In this document: positions 16,329 to 24,805 of the stretch, in pieces
How positions within the stretch are numbered: the stretch's first letter is position 1
Layout of the letters: each line of letters starts with the position of its first letter
Assembly: GCA_902615975.1 (NCBI GenBank)
Contig: CACMRC010000004.1
Span: 52,908-116,907 of the forward strand
DNA length: 64,000 bases
DNA from: an uncultured Pelagibacteraceae bacterium
GTDB lineage: Bacteria > Pseudomonadota > Alphaproteobacteria > Pelagibacterales > Pelagibacteraceae
Direction: 5' to 3'
The notes under the pieces: model-generated
What the model was told of the DNA's origin: nothing
The model's database searches: none
The model's input: the letters and a program-made list of their open reading frames with translations, nothing else
Position numbers and translations under genes: made by a program

Positions 16329-17282
16329 ATGAAAAAAATAATATCATTATTTTCCGCTGTAATATTAACATTTGCTCTAACTTTAAGTAGTGCAAATGCA
16401 GATAAGAGCGGAGTAGTAAAAATCCCAACTCATAACTGGTCAAGTCAATTAGTTGGAGCAGAAGTAGTTGGTGAATTATTAAAAATGGTTGGTGAAAAAG
16501 TTGAATATATCAACATGGATTCACAAGCTGTTTACCAAGCCATGGCTGATGGAGATATAGATTTAGTTCATGAAATTTGGGAAGGTGCTTTTGGTGCTTC
16601 TTATGAAAAGGCGAAAGCAGGTGGAGGAATTGAAGAAATTCTTACACACGATGCAGTAACTAGAGAGGACTGGTGGTATCCAGACCATGTAGAGAAATTA
16701 TGTCCAGGTTTACCTGACTGGAAGGCATTAGATAAATGTAGCGATAAGTTTGCTAGAGCTGACTCGGGTGGAAAAGGAGTATTTATTGGTGGTCCAGTTG
16801 ACTGGTTAAAGCACGATGCTGAAAAAGTTGAAGCATTAGGCATGAATTTTATGGTTAAAAATGCAGGATCAGCAGATGCAATTTGGGCAGAGTTAGATGC
16901 TGGTGTCGCTCAAGGTAAAGCAGTTGTAGTTTTTAACTGGTCGCCAAACTTCATAGGTGCAAAATATCCAGGAAAATTTGTTGAGTTTCCAAAGCATGAC
17001 CCTGCTTGTACAAAGGATCCGGCTTGGGGAATTAATAAAACAGCACTATATGACTGTGGTAACCCAGCTAGTGGTTATTTAAAATTAGCAGTAAATGCTG
17101 ACTTTAAGAATAATCATCCAAATGGATATAAATTACTGAAACAGATGAACTTTTCTGGTCCAGACATCGACAAGATGGCAAATTACAAAGACACAGATGG
17201 ACTTGAAGTATCTGCTGCCGCTCAGAAATGGTTAAATGATCATAAATCTAAGTGGGAGCCTTGGGTTGCTTCATCAAAATAA
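16329..17282 (+). CDS. tmoX: OpuAC/TmoX-type substrate-binding protein, probably TMAO
   Basis: A 317-residue periplasmic binding protein. A Sec signal peptide covers about residues 1-24 (MKKIISLFSAVILTFALTL, cleavage after ANA). The mature part is the OpuAC type: IPTHNWSSQLVGAEVVGELL, MADGDIDLVHEIWEG and AVVVFNWSPNF, with many Trp residues suited to an aromatic cage for a quaternary amine. OpuAC proteins bind glycine betaine, choline, proline betaine or TMAO. The divergent tdm makes TMAO the best guess, and the gene name is given on that basis. It has its own promoter, a strong GAGGGG ribosome site and a terminator before the ATPase gene, consistent with excess binding protein. Confidence 0.75.
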   Translation: MKKIISLFSAVILTFALTLSSANADKSGVVKIPTHNWSSQLVGAEVVGELLKMVGEKVEYINMDSQAVYQAMADGDIDLVHEIWEGAFGASYEKAKAGGGIEEILTHDAVTREDWWYPDHVEKLCPGLPDWKALDKCSDKFARADSGGKGVFIGGPVDWLKHDAEKVEALGMNFMVKNAGSADAIWAELDAGVAQGKAVVVFNWSPNFIGAKYPGKFVEFPKHDPACTKDPAWGINKTALYDCGNPASGYLKLAVNADFKNNHPNGYKLLKQMNFSGPDIDKMANYKDTDGLEVSAAAQKWLNDHKSKWEPWVASSK

Positions 17283-17298
17283 GTAATTGAAAACATAT

Positions 17299-17336
17299 AA
17301 ACGAACCGATTTTTATAAGTCGGTTCGTTTTTTTTT
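17299..17336 (+). terminator. Rho-independent terminator between binding protein and ATPase
   Basis: AAACGAACCGA and TCGGTTCGTTT form an 11-base stem around a ten-base loop, followed by a long run of T. It sits between the binding-protein stop and the ATPase start. Partial termination here would keep binding-protein mRNA in excess over the membrane components, a common arrangement in ABC importers. Confidence 0.9.
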
Positions 17337-17362
17337 ATTTTATGATAAATTAAAATTTAAGC

Positions 17363-18391
17363 ATGAACAAAGAAGCGAAAATATCCTGCAAAAATATCTG
17401 GAAATTATATGGTGAAGCTCCAGAAAAGTTTCTAAAGAATACAAATAACAACCCTACAACAGAAGAGATTAAAAAAAATAATTATATACCTGCTGTAAGG
17501 GATGCATCGATAGATGTTAATACAGGTGAAATACTAGTTATTATGGGACTAAGCGGTTCAGGAAAATCAACATTGCTTAGATGTATGTCAAAATTAATTG
17601 AACCAACTCATGGCCAGGTATTTTTTGAGGGAAGTGATTTGTTAAAAGCTTCTGAAAAAGAATTAATAGATATAAGACGGCATAAGATGGGTATGGTATT
17701 CCAACACTTTGCACTTTTACCTCACCGAACAGTTTTGCAAAATGTTGCATTTCCACTTGAGGTTCAAGGACAAGAAATTCAAAAAAGAGAGGAAAGAGCA
17801 AAAGATGTAATAAAGCTAGTAGGTTTAGAAGGAAGAGAAAAATATTATCCAAGGGAATTATCAGGAGGACAACAACAAAGAGTTGGTCTTGCGAGATCTT
17901 TAGCAGTTGAACCAGATGTTTGGTTTTTAGATGAACCTTTTTCTGCATTAGATCCATTAATAAGAAAAGAAATGCAAAATGAGTTTTTAAGACTTCAAAG
18001 TATGTTAAAGAAAACGATTGTTTTTATTACCCATGATTTTGACGAGGCAATTAGATTAGCAGATAGGATAGCAATAATGTATGAGGGATTAATTGTTCAA
18101 GTAGGAACTCCCGAAGAATTGATTACAAAACCAGCTACTGATTATGTTGCAGAATTTACAAAAGATATACCGAGATCAAAATTATTAAATGCAGAAAGCA
18201 TTATGAACGAAAAAGATAAAAAACCTTACGAAAACACAGTTAATTATAGTGATAAAATTGAAAAAATTGCATCAAAAGTTTTAAAGTCAGAAAGTATTTT
18301 TTCTGTAGTTGATGACAACAAAGAGGTTTTAGGTTCAGTGAGTAAAAAAGAATTAATTAAAGCTTTATTTGCTGAAGACAAAAATGAATAA
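17363..18391 (+). CDS. tmoW: Betaine/TMAO-type ABC transporter ATP-binding protein
   Basis: A 342-residue ProV-like ATPase. Walker A is GLSGSGKST, the signature LSGGQQQRVGLARSLAVEP, Walker B DVWFLDEPFSALD and the switch His is in FITHDFDEAIRLADR. As in ProV, the N-terminus has an insert before Walker A (APEKFLKNTNNN). The C-terminal 60 residues (VLKSESIFSVVDDNKEVLGS) look like half of a CBS pair, shorter than the two CBS domains of ProV. It overlaps the permease gene by eight bases. Assignment to TMAO rather than glycine betaine rests on tdm next door. It may also energise the ATPase-less system at 43-45 kb. Confidence 0.8.
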   Translation: MNKEAKISCKNIWKLYGEAPEKFLKNTNNNPTTEEIKKNNYIPAVRDASIDVNTGEILVIMGLSGSGKSTLLRCMSKLIEPTHGQVFFEGSDLLKASEKELIDIRRHKMGMVFQHFALLPHRTVLQNVAFPLEVQGQEIQKREERAKDVIKLVGLEGREKYYPRELSGGQQQRVGLARSLAVEPDVWFLDEPFSALDPLIRKEMQNEFLRLQSMLKKTIVFITHDFDEAIRLADRIAIMYEGLIVQVGTPEELITKPATDYVAEFTKDIPRSKLLNAESIMNEKDKKPYENTVNYSDKIEKIASKVLKSESIFSVVDDNKEVLGSVSKKELIKALFAEDKNE

Positions 18392-20396
18392 AATTAAAAC
18401 CATTTTAACGGGAAAATTTTTTTTTATATTTGGGCCTTTCATTCTCTTGTGGCTCTTACGTTATGTTATTCCAAATTATACTATTTCATCTAAAACACCT
18501 CATTGGGCTTACATTCCACCAAAAAGTTGCTTAGGTGGCTGTGGATCAATAGATGGTCTTATACCTTTTGTGGATTGGACAAATGCATTAATTCAATTTC
18601 TTAGAAAGTACGAAATATTCGGTTTGTTTACTTTTAGAGATTTTACAAGAGGTATTGCCAACTATGTTGATAAATTTTTAGATTTTACAGAAGCAGTTTT
18701 ACACAAAGGTTTTCCAAGTTATGATGTAGGACCTTTACCTTGGATATTTATCTTAACTCTTACAATTATATTAGGATTTTATTTAAGAGGCTGGAGATTA
18801 GCTTTATTGGGTGGAGCATGTTTTTCATATTTAATATTATTTAGCAAAAGAGGGATTTGGGAGCTATCTATGAAATCTTTGGCAGCCATCTCTGTTTCAG
18901 CACCTCTAGCAGCATTAATCGGACTGTGTTTAGGTATACTTGCGGTAAAAAGAAAAAGATTTGCAAACTTTTTATGGCCAATGCTTAACATTTTACAATC
19001 GTTACCTCATTTTTCATATTTAATATTAGTAGTTATATTTGTTGGAATAGGCACAAAAGCCGGAGTGATAGCAACTGTTATATTTGCATTTCCTCCCATG
19101 GCTAGATTAACGATATTAGGCTTACAAAATATATCTCAAGAAATAAAAGAGGCAGGTGTCATGGCTGGCTGCACAAAGTGGCAAATGTTATTTAAAGTTG
19201 AGATTCCAGCAGCTAGGTCTCCAATAATGTTAGGGATAAATCAGGTTATTATGCAATGTCTTGCTATGATTGTTATAGCAGCATTTATTGGTCAACCAGG
19301 TCTTGGTCATGATCTATTAATTAGGTTACAAGGTTTAAGATTAGGGGAAGCTTTTGAAATAGGTGTTGCGGTAGTTTTGATTGCAATTACACTTGATAGA
19401 TATAGTCAAGCTTTAGCATTAAAAGAACCAGAGAGAAGAGAGGGAAATTTTGTAAAGAGAAATCCATATTTATGCGCAACTTTTTTTGCAATTATAATTT
19501 GCTCTATCTTAGTTTTTCTTTTTCCATTTTTTAATGAATATCCAAAGGAGTTAACAGTTTCAGCATCTGTATATTTAGATAATGCCATTAAATCATTTAC
19601 AAGATCTTTGTTTGTACCGTTAGGAATATTTAGAGATTGGATGTTAATATATTTTTTGATGCCTCTTAAAGCTGTATTTCAATCTATGCCATGGACTGGA
19701 GTAATTTTATTTGTCGGAGCAATTGGATGGAAACTTGGTAAAATGAGACTAGCTTTGACAGTTATGCTGTTTGTATTTTTTATTGCTTCATCTGGCTACT
19801 GGGTGAGGGCAATGATTACGGTGTACATGGTTTTTGCTTCATTAGTTATTTGTGCTCTAATTGGAATACCATTAGGAATATGGGCATCTAAGAAAGAAAG
19901 TAGAACAAAGATTGTTTTAAATATTTGTGATATTTTTCAAACATTTCCGTCATTTATATACTTGCTTCCAGCAATAATGTTATTTCAAATTAGTGATGTT
20001 TCAGCAATATTTGCAATCGTAATATATTCTTCAATACCAATGGTCAGGTACACTGTTTTTGGTTTAAGAAATGTACCTCAGCAAATTATAGAAGCATCTA
20101 TTACTTCAGGGTGTACAGACAGACAATTATTATGGAAAGTAAAAATGCCACTAGCTTTTCCTGAAATAATACTTGGAGCTAATCAAACATTAATGTTTGC
20201 ATTATTTATGGTTATGATTGCAGGATTTATTGGAACAGTTGATTTATCTCAAGAAATATTTAGGGCTTTATCATTTAGTGACGGAGGCAAAGGTTTGATA
20301 ATTGGTTTATGCGTTGCATTTATAGGTTTAACTGCTGACAGACTTTTAGTTGAATGGTCATCACAGATGAAATCAAAATTAGGCTTTAAAGTTTAA
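18384..20396 (+). CDS. tmoV: Betaine/TMAO-type ABC permease, tandem fused domains
   Basis: A large permease of 670 residues with two BPD_transp_1 modules in one chain. The first is near residues 160-335 (SVSAPLAALIGLCLG; GVMAGCTKWQMLFKVEIPAARSPIM) and the second near 480-660 (ALIGIPLGIWASKKE; ASITSGCTDRQLLWKVKMPLAFPEI). Each carries the EAA-type cytoplasmic loop that contacts the ATPase, so one polypeptide can supply both halves of the channel. The N-terminal 100 residues include a membrane segment and a Cys-rich periplasmic stretch (PKSCLGGCGSIDG). The ORF track starts at TTG 18369, but ATG 18384, which overlaps the ATPase stop, is preferred. This is about twice the length of ProW. Confidence 0.8.
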   Translation: MNKIKTILTGKFFFIFGPFILLWLLRYVIPNYTISSKTPHWAYIPPKSCLGGCGSIDGLIPFVDWTNALIQFLRKYEIFGLFTFRDFTRGIANYVDKFLDFTEAVLHKGFPSYDVGPLPWIFILTLTIILGFYLRGWRLALLGGACFSYLILFSKRGIWELSMKSLAAISVSAPLAALIGLCLGILAVKRKRFANFLWPMLNILQSLPHFSYLILVVIFVGIGTKAGVIATVIFAFPPMARLTILGLQNISQEIKEAGVMAGCTKWQMLFKVEIPAARSPIMLGINQVIMQCLAMIVIAAFIGQPGLGHDLLIRLQGLRLGEAFEIGVAVVLIAITLDRYSQALALKEPERREGNFVKRNPYLCATFFAIIICSILVFLFPFFNEYPKELTVSASVYLDNAIKSFTRSLFVPLGIFRDWMLIYFLMPLKAVFQSMPWTGVILFVGAIGWKLGKMRLALTVMLFVFFIASSGYWVRAMITVYMVFASLVICALIGIPLGIWASKKESRTKIVLNICDIFQTFPSFIYLLPAIMLFQISDVSAIFAIVIYSSIPMVRYTVFGLRNVPQQIIEASITSGCTDRQLLWKVKMPLAFPEIILGANQTLMFALFMVMIAGFIGTVDLSQEIFRALSFSDGGKGLIIGLCVAFIGLTADRLLVEWSSQMKSKLGFKV

Positions 20397-20410
20397 TTTT
20401 AATTTATTTG

Positions 20411-21889
20411 ATGAAAAAATTTATAGTATCAATTGACCAAGGAACGACATCATCTAGAGTGGTTTTGTTTGATACTAAAGGGAACATTAAATTTATTTCA
20501 CAACATGAATTTAAACAATTCTTTCCTAGAAATGGTTGGGTAGAGCATAATCCAAATGAAATTTGGTCGACAACAATTAAAGCACTAAAACAAGTAATTA
20601 AAAAAGCTAAGAGTTTAAAAGGTCATATACTTACTATCGGAATTACAAATCAAAGAGAAACTACAATTTTGTGGAATAAAAAAACTGGAAAACCTATTTA
20701 TAATGCAATCGTGTGGCAAGATAGAAGAACACAGGAATATTGTAAATCTTTAAAGAATAAAAATTATGAAAATATTTTTAGAAAAAAAACAGGATTATTT
20801 ATAGATCCTTATTTTTCTGCTACTAAAATAAAATGGATTTTAGATAATGTAAAAGTTTCAAAAAAGTTACTAAAAACTAATAATTTATTGTTTGGTACAG
20901 TAGATACATTCTTAATATGGAAATTGACTAAAGGTAAACAGCATTTAACCGAAGCCACCAACGCAAGTAGAACAATGTTGTTTAATATCAATAATAATAA
21001 ATGGGATAATGAAATTTTACAGAAATTAAAAATTCCAAGTAGCATCTTGCCAGAGGTAAAAAATTCTGCAGATAATTTTGGAAAAACAGACAAGAGAGTT
21101 ATAGGAAAAGAAATACCCATTTCAGCTGTGTTAGGAGATCAACAGTCAGCTGCCGTAGGACAAGCTTGTTTTGAAAAAGGATCTATAAAAAGTACTTATG
21201 GTACTGGTGCTTTTATAATAATGAACACTGGATCAAAAAAAATTAATTCAAAAAATAAGTTATTAACTACAATTTGCTATAGATTGAACAATAAGACCAC
21301 GTATGCTCTTGAAGGATCTATTTTCATAGCAGGAGCAGGCGTACAATGGTTAAGGGATAAAATTAAATTAATAAACAATGCTTATGAAACTGAAAAAATA
21401 GCTAAATCAACAAAAAGTAATAATGAAGTTTATGTAGTCCCAGCTTTTAGTGGAATAGGCGCACCTTATTGGAGACCTGATGCAAGAGGTTTAATAACAG
21501 GACTTACAAGAGATAGTGATTGGAAAACTTTAGTGAGAGCAACAGTCGAGTCAGTTGCTTATCAAAGTTATGATTTATTTTATTCAATGAAGAAAGATGG
21601 CTTAAAGCCTAGAATAGTTAAAATTGATGGTGGCATGGTAGCTAATAATTGGTTTTCACAATTTTTGGCAAATGTAATTAATTTAAAAGTAATTCGACCT
21701 AAAGTTTTAGAAACCACTGCTCTTGGAGCGGCTCTGTTGGCAGGTTATCAAGTAGGAGAATTCAAATCATTAAATCAGATTAAAAATACATGGAAAAAAG
21801 ATAAAGCTTTTAAGCCAAAAATTAACAAAAAACTTAGAAATCATATATTGCATGGTTGGAAGCAAGCAATTAAAAAAACCTTAGCATAA
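20411..21889 (+). CDS. glpK: Glycerol kinase
   Basis: A 492-residue FGGY-family kinase. The N-terminal phosphate motif is VSIDQGTTSSRVVLFD; TNQRETTILWNKKTGKPIYNAIVWQDRR is diagnostic of glycerol kinase. SAVLGDQQSAAVGQACFEKGSIKSTYGTG and the C-terminal FGGY signature region (GGMVANNWFSQFLANVINLKV; TTALGAALLAGYQVG) are intact. It phosphorylates glycerol to sn-glycerol 3-phosphate. The track includes a TTG one codon upstream; the ATG at 20411 is used. It follows the transporter by 14 bases and precedes a GpsA-like dehydrogenase, which fits glycerol or glycerophospholipid use. Many Lys codons give it a basic character compared with the enterobacterial enzyme. Confidence 0.92.
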   Translation: MKKFIVSIDQGTTSSRVVLFDTKGNIKFISQHEFKQFFPRNGWVEHNPNEIWSTTIKALKQVIKKAKSLKGHILTIGITNQRETTILWNKKTGKPIYNAIVWQDRRTQEYCKSLKNKNYENIFRKKTGLFIDPYFSATKIKWILDNVKVSKKLLKTNNLLFGTVDTFLIWKLTKGKQHLTEATNASRTMLFNINNNKWDNEILQKLKIPSSILPEVKNSADNFGKTDKRVIGKEIPISAVLGDQQSAAVGQACFEKGSIKSTYGTGAFIIMNTGSKKINSKNKLLTTICYRLNNKTTYALEGSIFIAGAGVQWLRDKIKLINNAYETEKIAKSTKSNNEVYVVPAFSGIGAPYWRPDARGLITGLTRDSDWKTLVRATVESVAYQSYDLFYSMKKDGLKPRIVKIDGGMVANNWFSQFLANVINLKVIRPKVLETTALGAALLAGYQVGEFKSLNQIKNTWKKDKAFKPKINKKLRNHILHGWKQAIKKTLA

Positions 21890-21897
21890 AGATAAAA

Positions 21898-22854
21898 ATG
21901 AAAAAAATATTAATTGTTGGTGCAGGAGCTATGGGAGCTGCTTTCTCAATACCATTGTTAGATAATGGTCACTCGGTTACTTTAACAGAGCCATACAACT
22001 TAAAATTATTACAAAAATTAAACTCAAAAAAAAAAATTCACCCATCATTGAAAATAAATTTGCCAAAAAAATTAAAAATAAATAAATTTTCAAGTGACAT
22101 TTTAAATAGCAAATGGGACTTAATTGTAATTGCTGTGAGTTCGATCGGAATAGACTTGATTGGAAAAAATCTATCAAAAATTAAAAATAAATCACCTATT
22201 TTGGTATTAACAAAAGGTCTTAAATTAGATGGTAGAAATTTGATTTCAATGTCTAGCTTATTAAGAAAGTATAATAAAAATTTAAATATTTCAGTTTTGA
22301 AGGGCCCATGTTTAGCAATAGAATTAGCTAAAAAAGTTAAAAGCTTCACCGTTGTTGCAAACAAAAATATTAACATTGCAAAAAAAATTGGAAAATTAAT
22401 TTCAACAAATTATTATCAAACTGAATTTAGCAGAGATGTTGATGGAGTTGAGTTTTTATCTGCTATAAAAAATATTTATTCTATGATAATTGGAGCTGGA
22501 CAGTGGCACAATACATCATCGGCTTTATTCAGAAAATCAATTGATGAAATGAAATATCTTGCAAATTATTTTAAAGGAAAAAAAGAAACTGTCTATGGCT
22601 TGGCAGGTTTGGGAGACTTATATGTAAGTGCAATGGGAGGAAGAAATAGTAAAATGGGAGAATATCTTGGAAAAGGCTATACTTTTACCCAAGCAAAGAA
22701 AAAATTTATGAAAAATGATACAGTAGAAGGTGCTGATTTAGCAATAGAAATAGCTCCTTTTATATTTAAAAAAATTAATAAAAGAAAAATTCCATTAATG
22801 TTTTCTTTGTTGATAGCAATTGTTAAAAATAAAAAATTAAAAATAAATTATTAA
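21898..22854 (+). CDS. gpsA: Glycerol-3-phosphate dehydrogenase [NAD(P)+]-like
   Basis: A 318-residue GpsA-type protein. The nucleotide motif is IVGAGAMGAAFSIPLLDNGH (GAGAMG rather than the usual GxGxWG), followed by LKGPCLAIELA, the catalytic-Lys region FLSAIKNIYSMIIGAGQ and GLGDLYVSAMGGRNSKMGEYLG, which is the GDL block of GpsA. The divergent dinucleotide motif suggests a specialised family member. It probably interconverts glycerol 3-phosphate and dihydroxyacetone phosphate after glpK eight bases upstream. Alternatives are related hydroxyacid or octopine-type dehydrogenases of the same fold. Very Lys/Asn-rich. Confidence 0.75.
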   Translation: MKKILIVGAGAMGAAFSIPLLDNGHSVTLTEPYNLKLLQKLNSKKKIHPSLKINLPKKLKINKFSSDILNSKWDLIVIAVSSIGIDLIGKNLSKIKNKSPILVLTKGLKLDGRNLISMSSLLRKYNKNLNISVLKGPCLAIELAKKVKSFTVVANKNINIAKKIGKLISTNYYQTEFSRDVDGVEFLSAIKNIYSMIIGAGQWHNTSSALFRKSIDEMKYLANYFKGKKETVYGLAGLGDLYVSAMGGRNSKMGEYLGKGYTFTQAKKKFMKNDTVEGADLAIEIAPFIFKKINKRKIPLMFSLLIAIVKNKKLKINY

Positions 22855-22862
22855 TTATTATT

Positions 22863-24017
22863 ATGGTCAATTGGAATTATCCTACCACTATGTGGATAGG
22901 AGAAAATAGAATTGAAGACTTATCCTTAGCATGTAAAGAGTTAAATATTTCAAATCCATTATTTGTAACAGACAAGGATTTAATTAACTTGGATTTAATA
23001 AAAAATATAATATTAAGATTAAAAAAAAGTTTTCAAAATTTAGTTACCTTTTCTAATTTTATGGGAAATCCGATTGGAGAAAATGTAGAAGAAGGCGTTA
23101 AAGTTTATAATGCCTCGAACTGTGATGGCGTAATAGCTTTAGGAGGTGGAAGTGGTTTAGATGTTGGAAAAGCTATAGCATTTATGTGTAATCAATCTAG
23201 ACCGTTATGGGATTTCGAAGATATTGGTGATTACTGGACAAGAGCTGATAGTTCTAAAATTTCAAAAATTATTGCAGTTCCAACCACTGCTGGAACAGGA
23301 TCCGAAACAGGTAGAGCATCTGCAATTATAAATAAAGAAACAGGTGCAAAAAAAATTATTTTTCACCCAAAAATGTTACCTTCTATTGTTATTTTAGATC
23401 CTTTAGTTACACTAGATTTATCTCCAAGATTAACAGCAGCAACTGGAATGGATGCACTAGCTCATAATTTAGAAGCGTTTTGCGCGCCAGGATATCATCC
23501 AATGGCTGATGGTATGGCAATAGAAGGAATGAAATTAATTAAAAATTCATTAATTAAAGCATTTACAAATGGAAAAGATGTTAACGCTAGAATGGATTTA
23601 CTTTCAGCTGCTTCAATGGGCTCGACTGCATTTCAGAAGGGATTGGGAGCAATTCATTCATTGAGCCACCCAGTAAACGGTAAATTTAATGTTCACCACG
23701 GCTTATCAAACGCAATATTTATGCCTTATGTTTTAACATTTAATAAAACTTCAATCGAAAATAAAATAATTTCGATTTGTGATTATCTTAATTTAAATAA
23801 AAATTTTGATAGTTTTTTAAATTGGATTTTGGAATTAAGAAAAAATTTAAATATTCCACACAAATTGTCAGAAGTGATGGATTGTAATAATATTGATTTA
23901 GATGAACTTTCTTTAATGGCATTTGAAGATCCATCTACAGGAGGAAATCCTAAGAAATTAAGTCAAAATGATTTAAAAGAGATGTATATAAAAAGCATTT
24001 CTGGAGAATTATTTTAA
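22863..24017 (+). CDS. Iron-containing alcohol dehydrogenase
   Basis: A 384-residue group III (iron-type) alcohol dehydrogenase. Cofactor motifs are IALGGGSGLDVGKAIAF and VPTTAGTGSETGRASAI; metal ligands are in TGMDALAHNLEAFCAPGYHP (Asp and His) and AIHSLSHPVNGKFNVHHGLSNAI (two His). All four expected ligands are present, so it should be active. The substrate is not predictable; lactaldehyde, 1,3-propanediol, ethanolamine-derived alcohols and methanol-type dehydrogenases all share the fold. It is eight bases after gpsA and overlaps the next gene by one base, so it belongs to the glycerol operon. Oxidation of an aldehyde or alcohol linked to glycerol is reasonable. Confidence 0.85.
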   Translation: MVNWNYPTTMWIGENRIEDLSLACKELNISNPLFVTDKDLINLDLIKNIILRLKKSFQNLVTFSNFMGNPIGENVEEGVKVYNASNCDGVIALGGGSGLDVGKAIAFMCNQSRPLWDFEDIGDYWTRADSSKISKIIAVPTTAGTGSETGRASAIINKETGAKKIIFHPKMLPSIVILDPLVTLDLSPRLTAATGMDALAHNLEAFCAPGYHPMADGMAIEGMKLIKNSLIKAFTNGKDVNARMDLLSAASMGSTAFQKGLGAIHSLSHPVNGKFNVHHGLSNAIFMPYVLTFNKTSIENKIISICDYLNLNKNFDSFLNWILELRKNLNIPHKLSEVMDCNNIDLDELSLMAFEDPSTGGNPKKLSQNDLKEMYIKSISGELF

Positions 24018-24805
24018 TGAAAAAAATATTGATAGTAGAAGGAAACTTACGAGAAGAAAATCAAAGTTTTTCTGCAGCTGGTATTCAAACACATACAGAA
24101 AGCCTTAAAGATAGTTTGGTGTATTTTACAGATAAATTAGAAACCCACGTGGTTAATCCTTCCTCAGATGAAAATATTGATAAAAATATTGATGCACTTG
24201 AAAGTTACGATGGCCTTATTTGGGGCGGAAGTAGTTTAAATATTTATAACAATACCCCAGAAATAAAAAGACAAATTGAATTTATGAAGGAGTGTCAGAA
24301 AAAAATTAAAAAAATTCTAGCAATATGCTGGGGTATGCAAGTAGCTGTGACCGCAGCAGGAGGGCAGGTAAAAAAAGCGATAAAAGGTTCTCATAGAGGC
24401 ATTGCATCAAATATAGAAATTAATGAAAATGGTTTAAACCATCCACTTTATAAAAATAAAAATCAAAAATTTAATACTCCAGCATTTAATTTTGATGAGG
24501 TAGTAACAATGCCAGAAAATTCAATTTTATTAGCCTCAAACTCAATTAATAATGTTCAAGGAATAAATTTTAAAGTTGGTGACTGTAATATATGGGGACT
24601 TCAATACCATCCTGAGATTACTTATAATAAAATGATCAATTTGATTATTTTTAGAAAAAAGAGACTTTTAGAAAAAGGAGCTTTCAAAGATGAGAATGAA
24701 ATAGATAATCACATTAAACATATAGAAACTGAGAATAATAAATTAGATAAAGTTTCTAGAATGAGAGAATTAGAAAACTGGTTAGACTACTTGAATTTAG
24801 AATAA
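24017..24805 (+). CDS. Class I glutamine amidotransferase-like protein
   Basis: A 262-residue stand-alone GATase1 domain. The catalytic Cys is in [17 protein letters not shown], and His/Glu in LQYHPEITY complete the triad. An oxyanion Gly motif appears as [16 protein letters not shown]. There is no synthetase domain, unlike GuaA or CarA; the extra C-terminal 50 residues are helical and charged. Such free-standing members include gamma-glutamyl-compound hydrolases and nitrogen donors for unknown partners. The start shares TAATG with the alcohol dehydrogenase stop. The 3' end overlaps the convergent fhs gene by nine bases. Given the gamma-glutamyl-methylamide genes nearby, hydrolysis of a gamma-glutamyl amide is possible but speculative. 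Confidence 0.78.
   Translation: MKKILIVEGNLREENQSFSAAGIQTHTESLKDSLVYFTDKLETHVVNPSSDENIDKNIDALESYDGLIWGGSSLNIYNNTPEIKRQIEFMKECQKKIKKILAICWGMQVAVTAAGGQVKKAIKGSHRGIASNIEINENGLNHPLYKNKNQKFNTPAFNFDEVVTMPENSILLASNSINNVQGINFKVGDCNIWGLQYHPEITYNKMINLIIFRKKRLLEKGAFKDENEIDNHIKHIETENNKLDKVSRMRELENWLDYLNLE

Noticed and set aside
16329-20396. Default label glycine betaine/proline transporter
   Set aside because: Not excluded, but divergence from tdm makes TMAO the better hypothesis; a separate betaine-type system is present at 43-45 kb.
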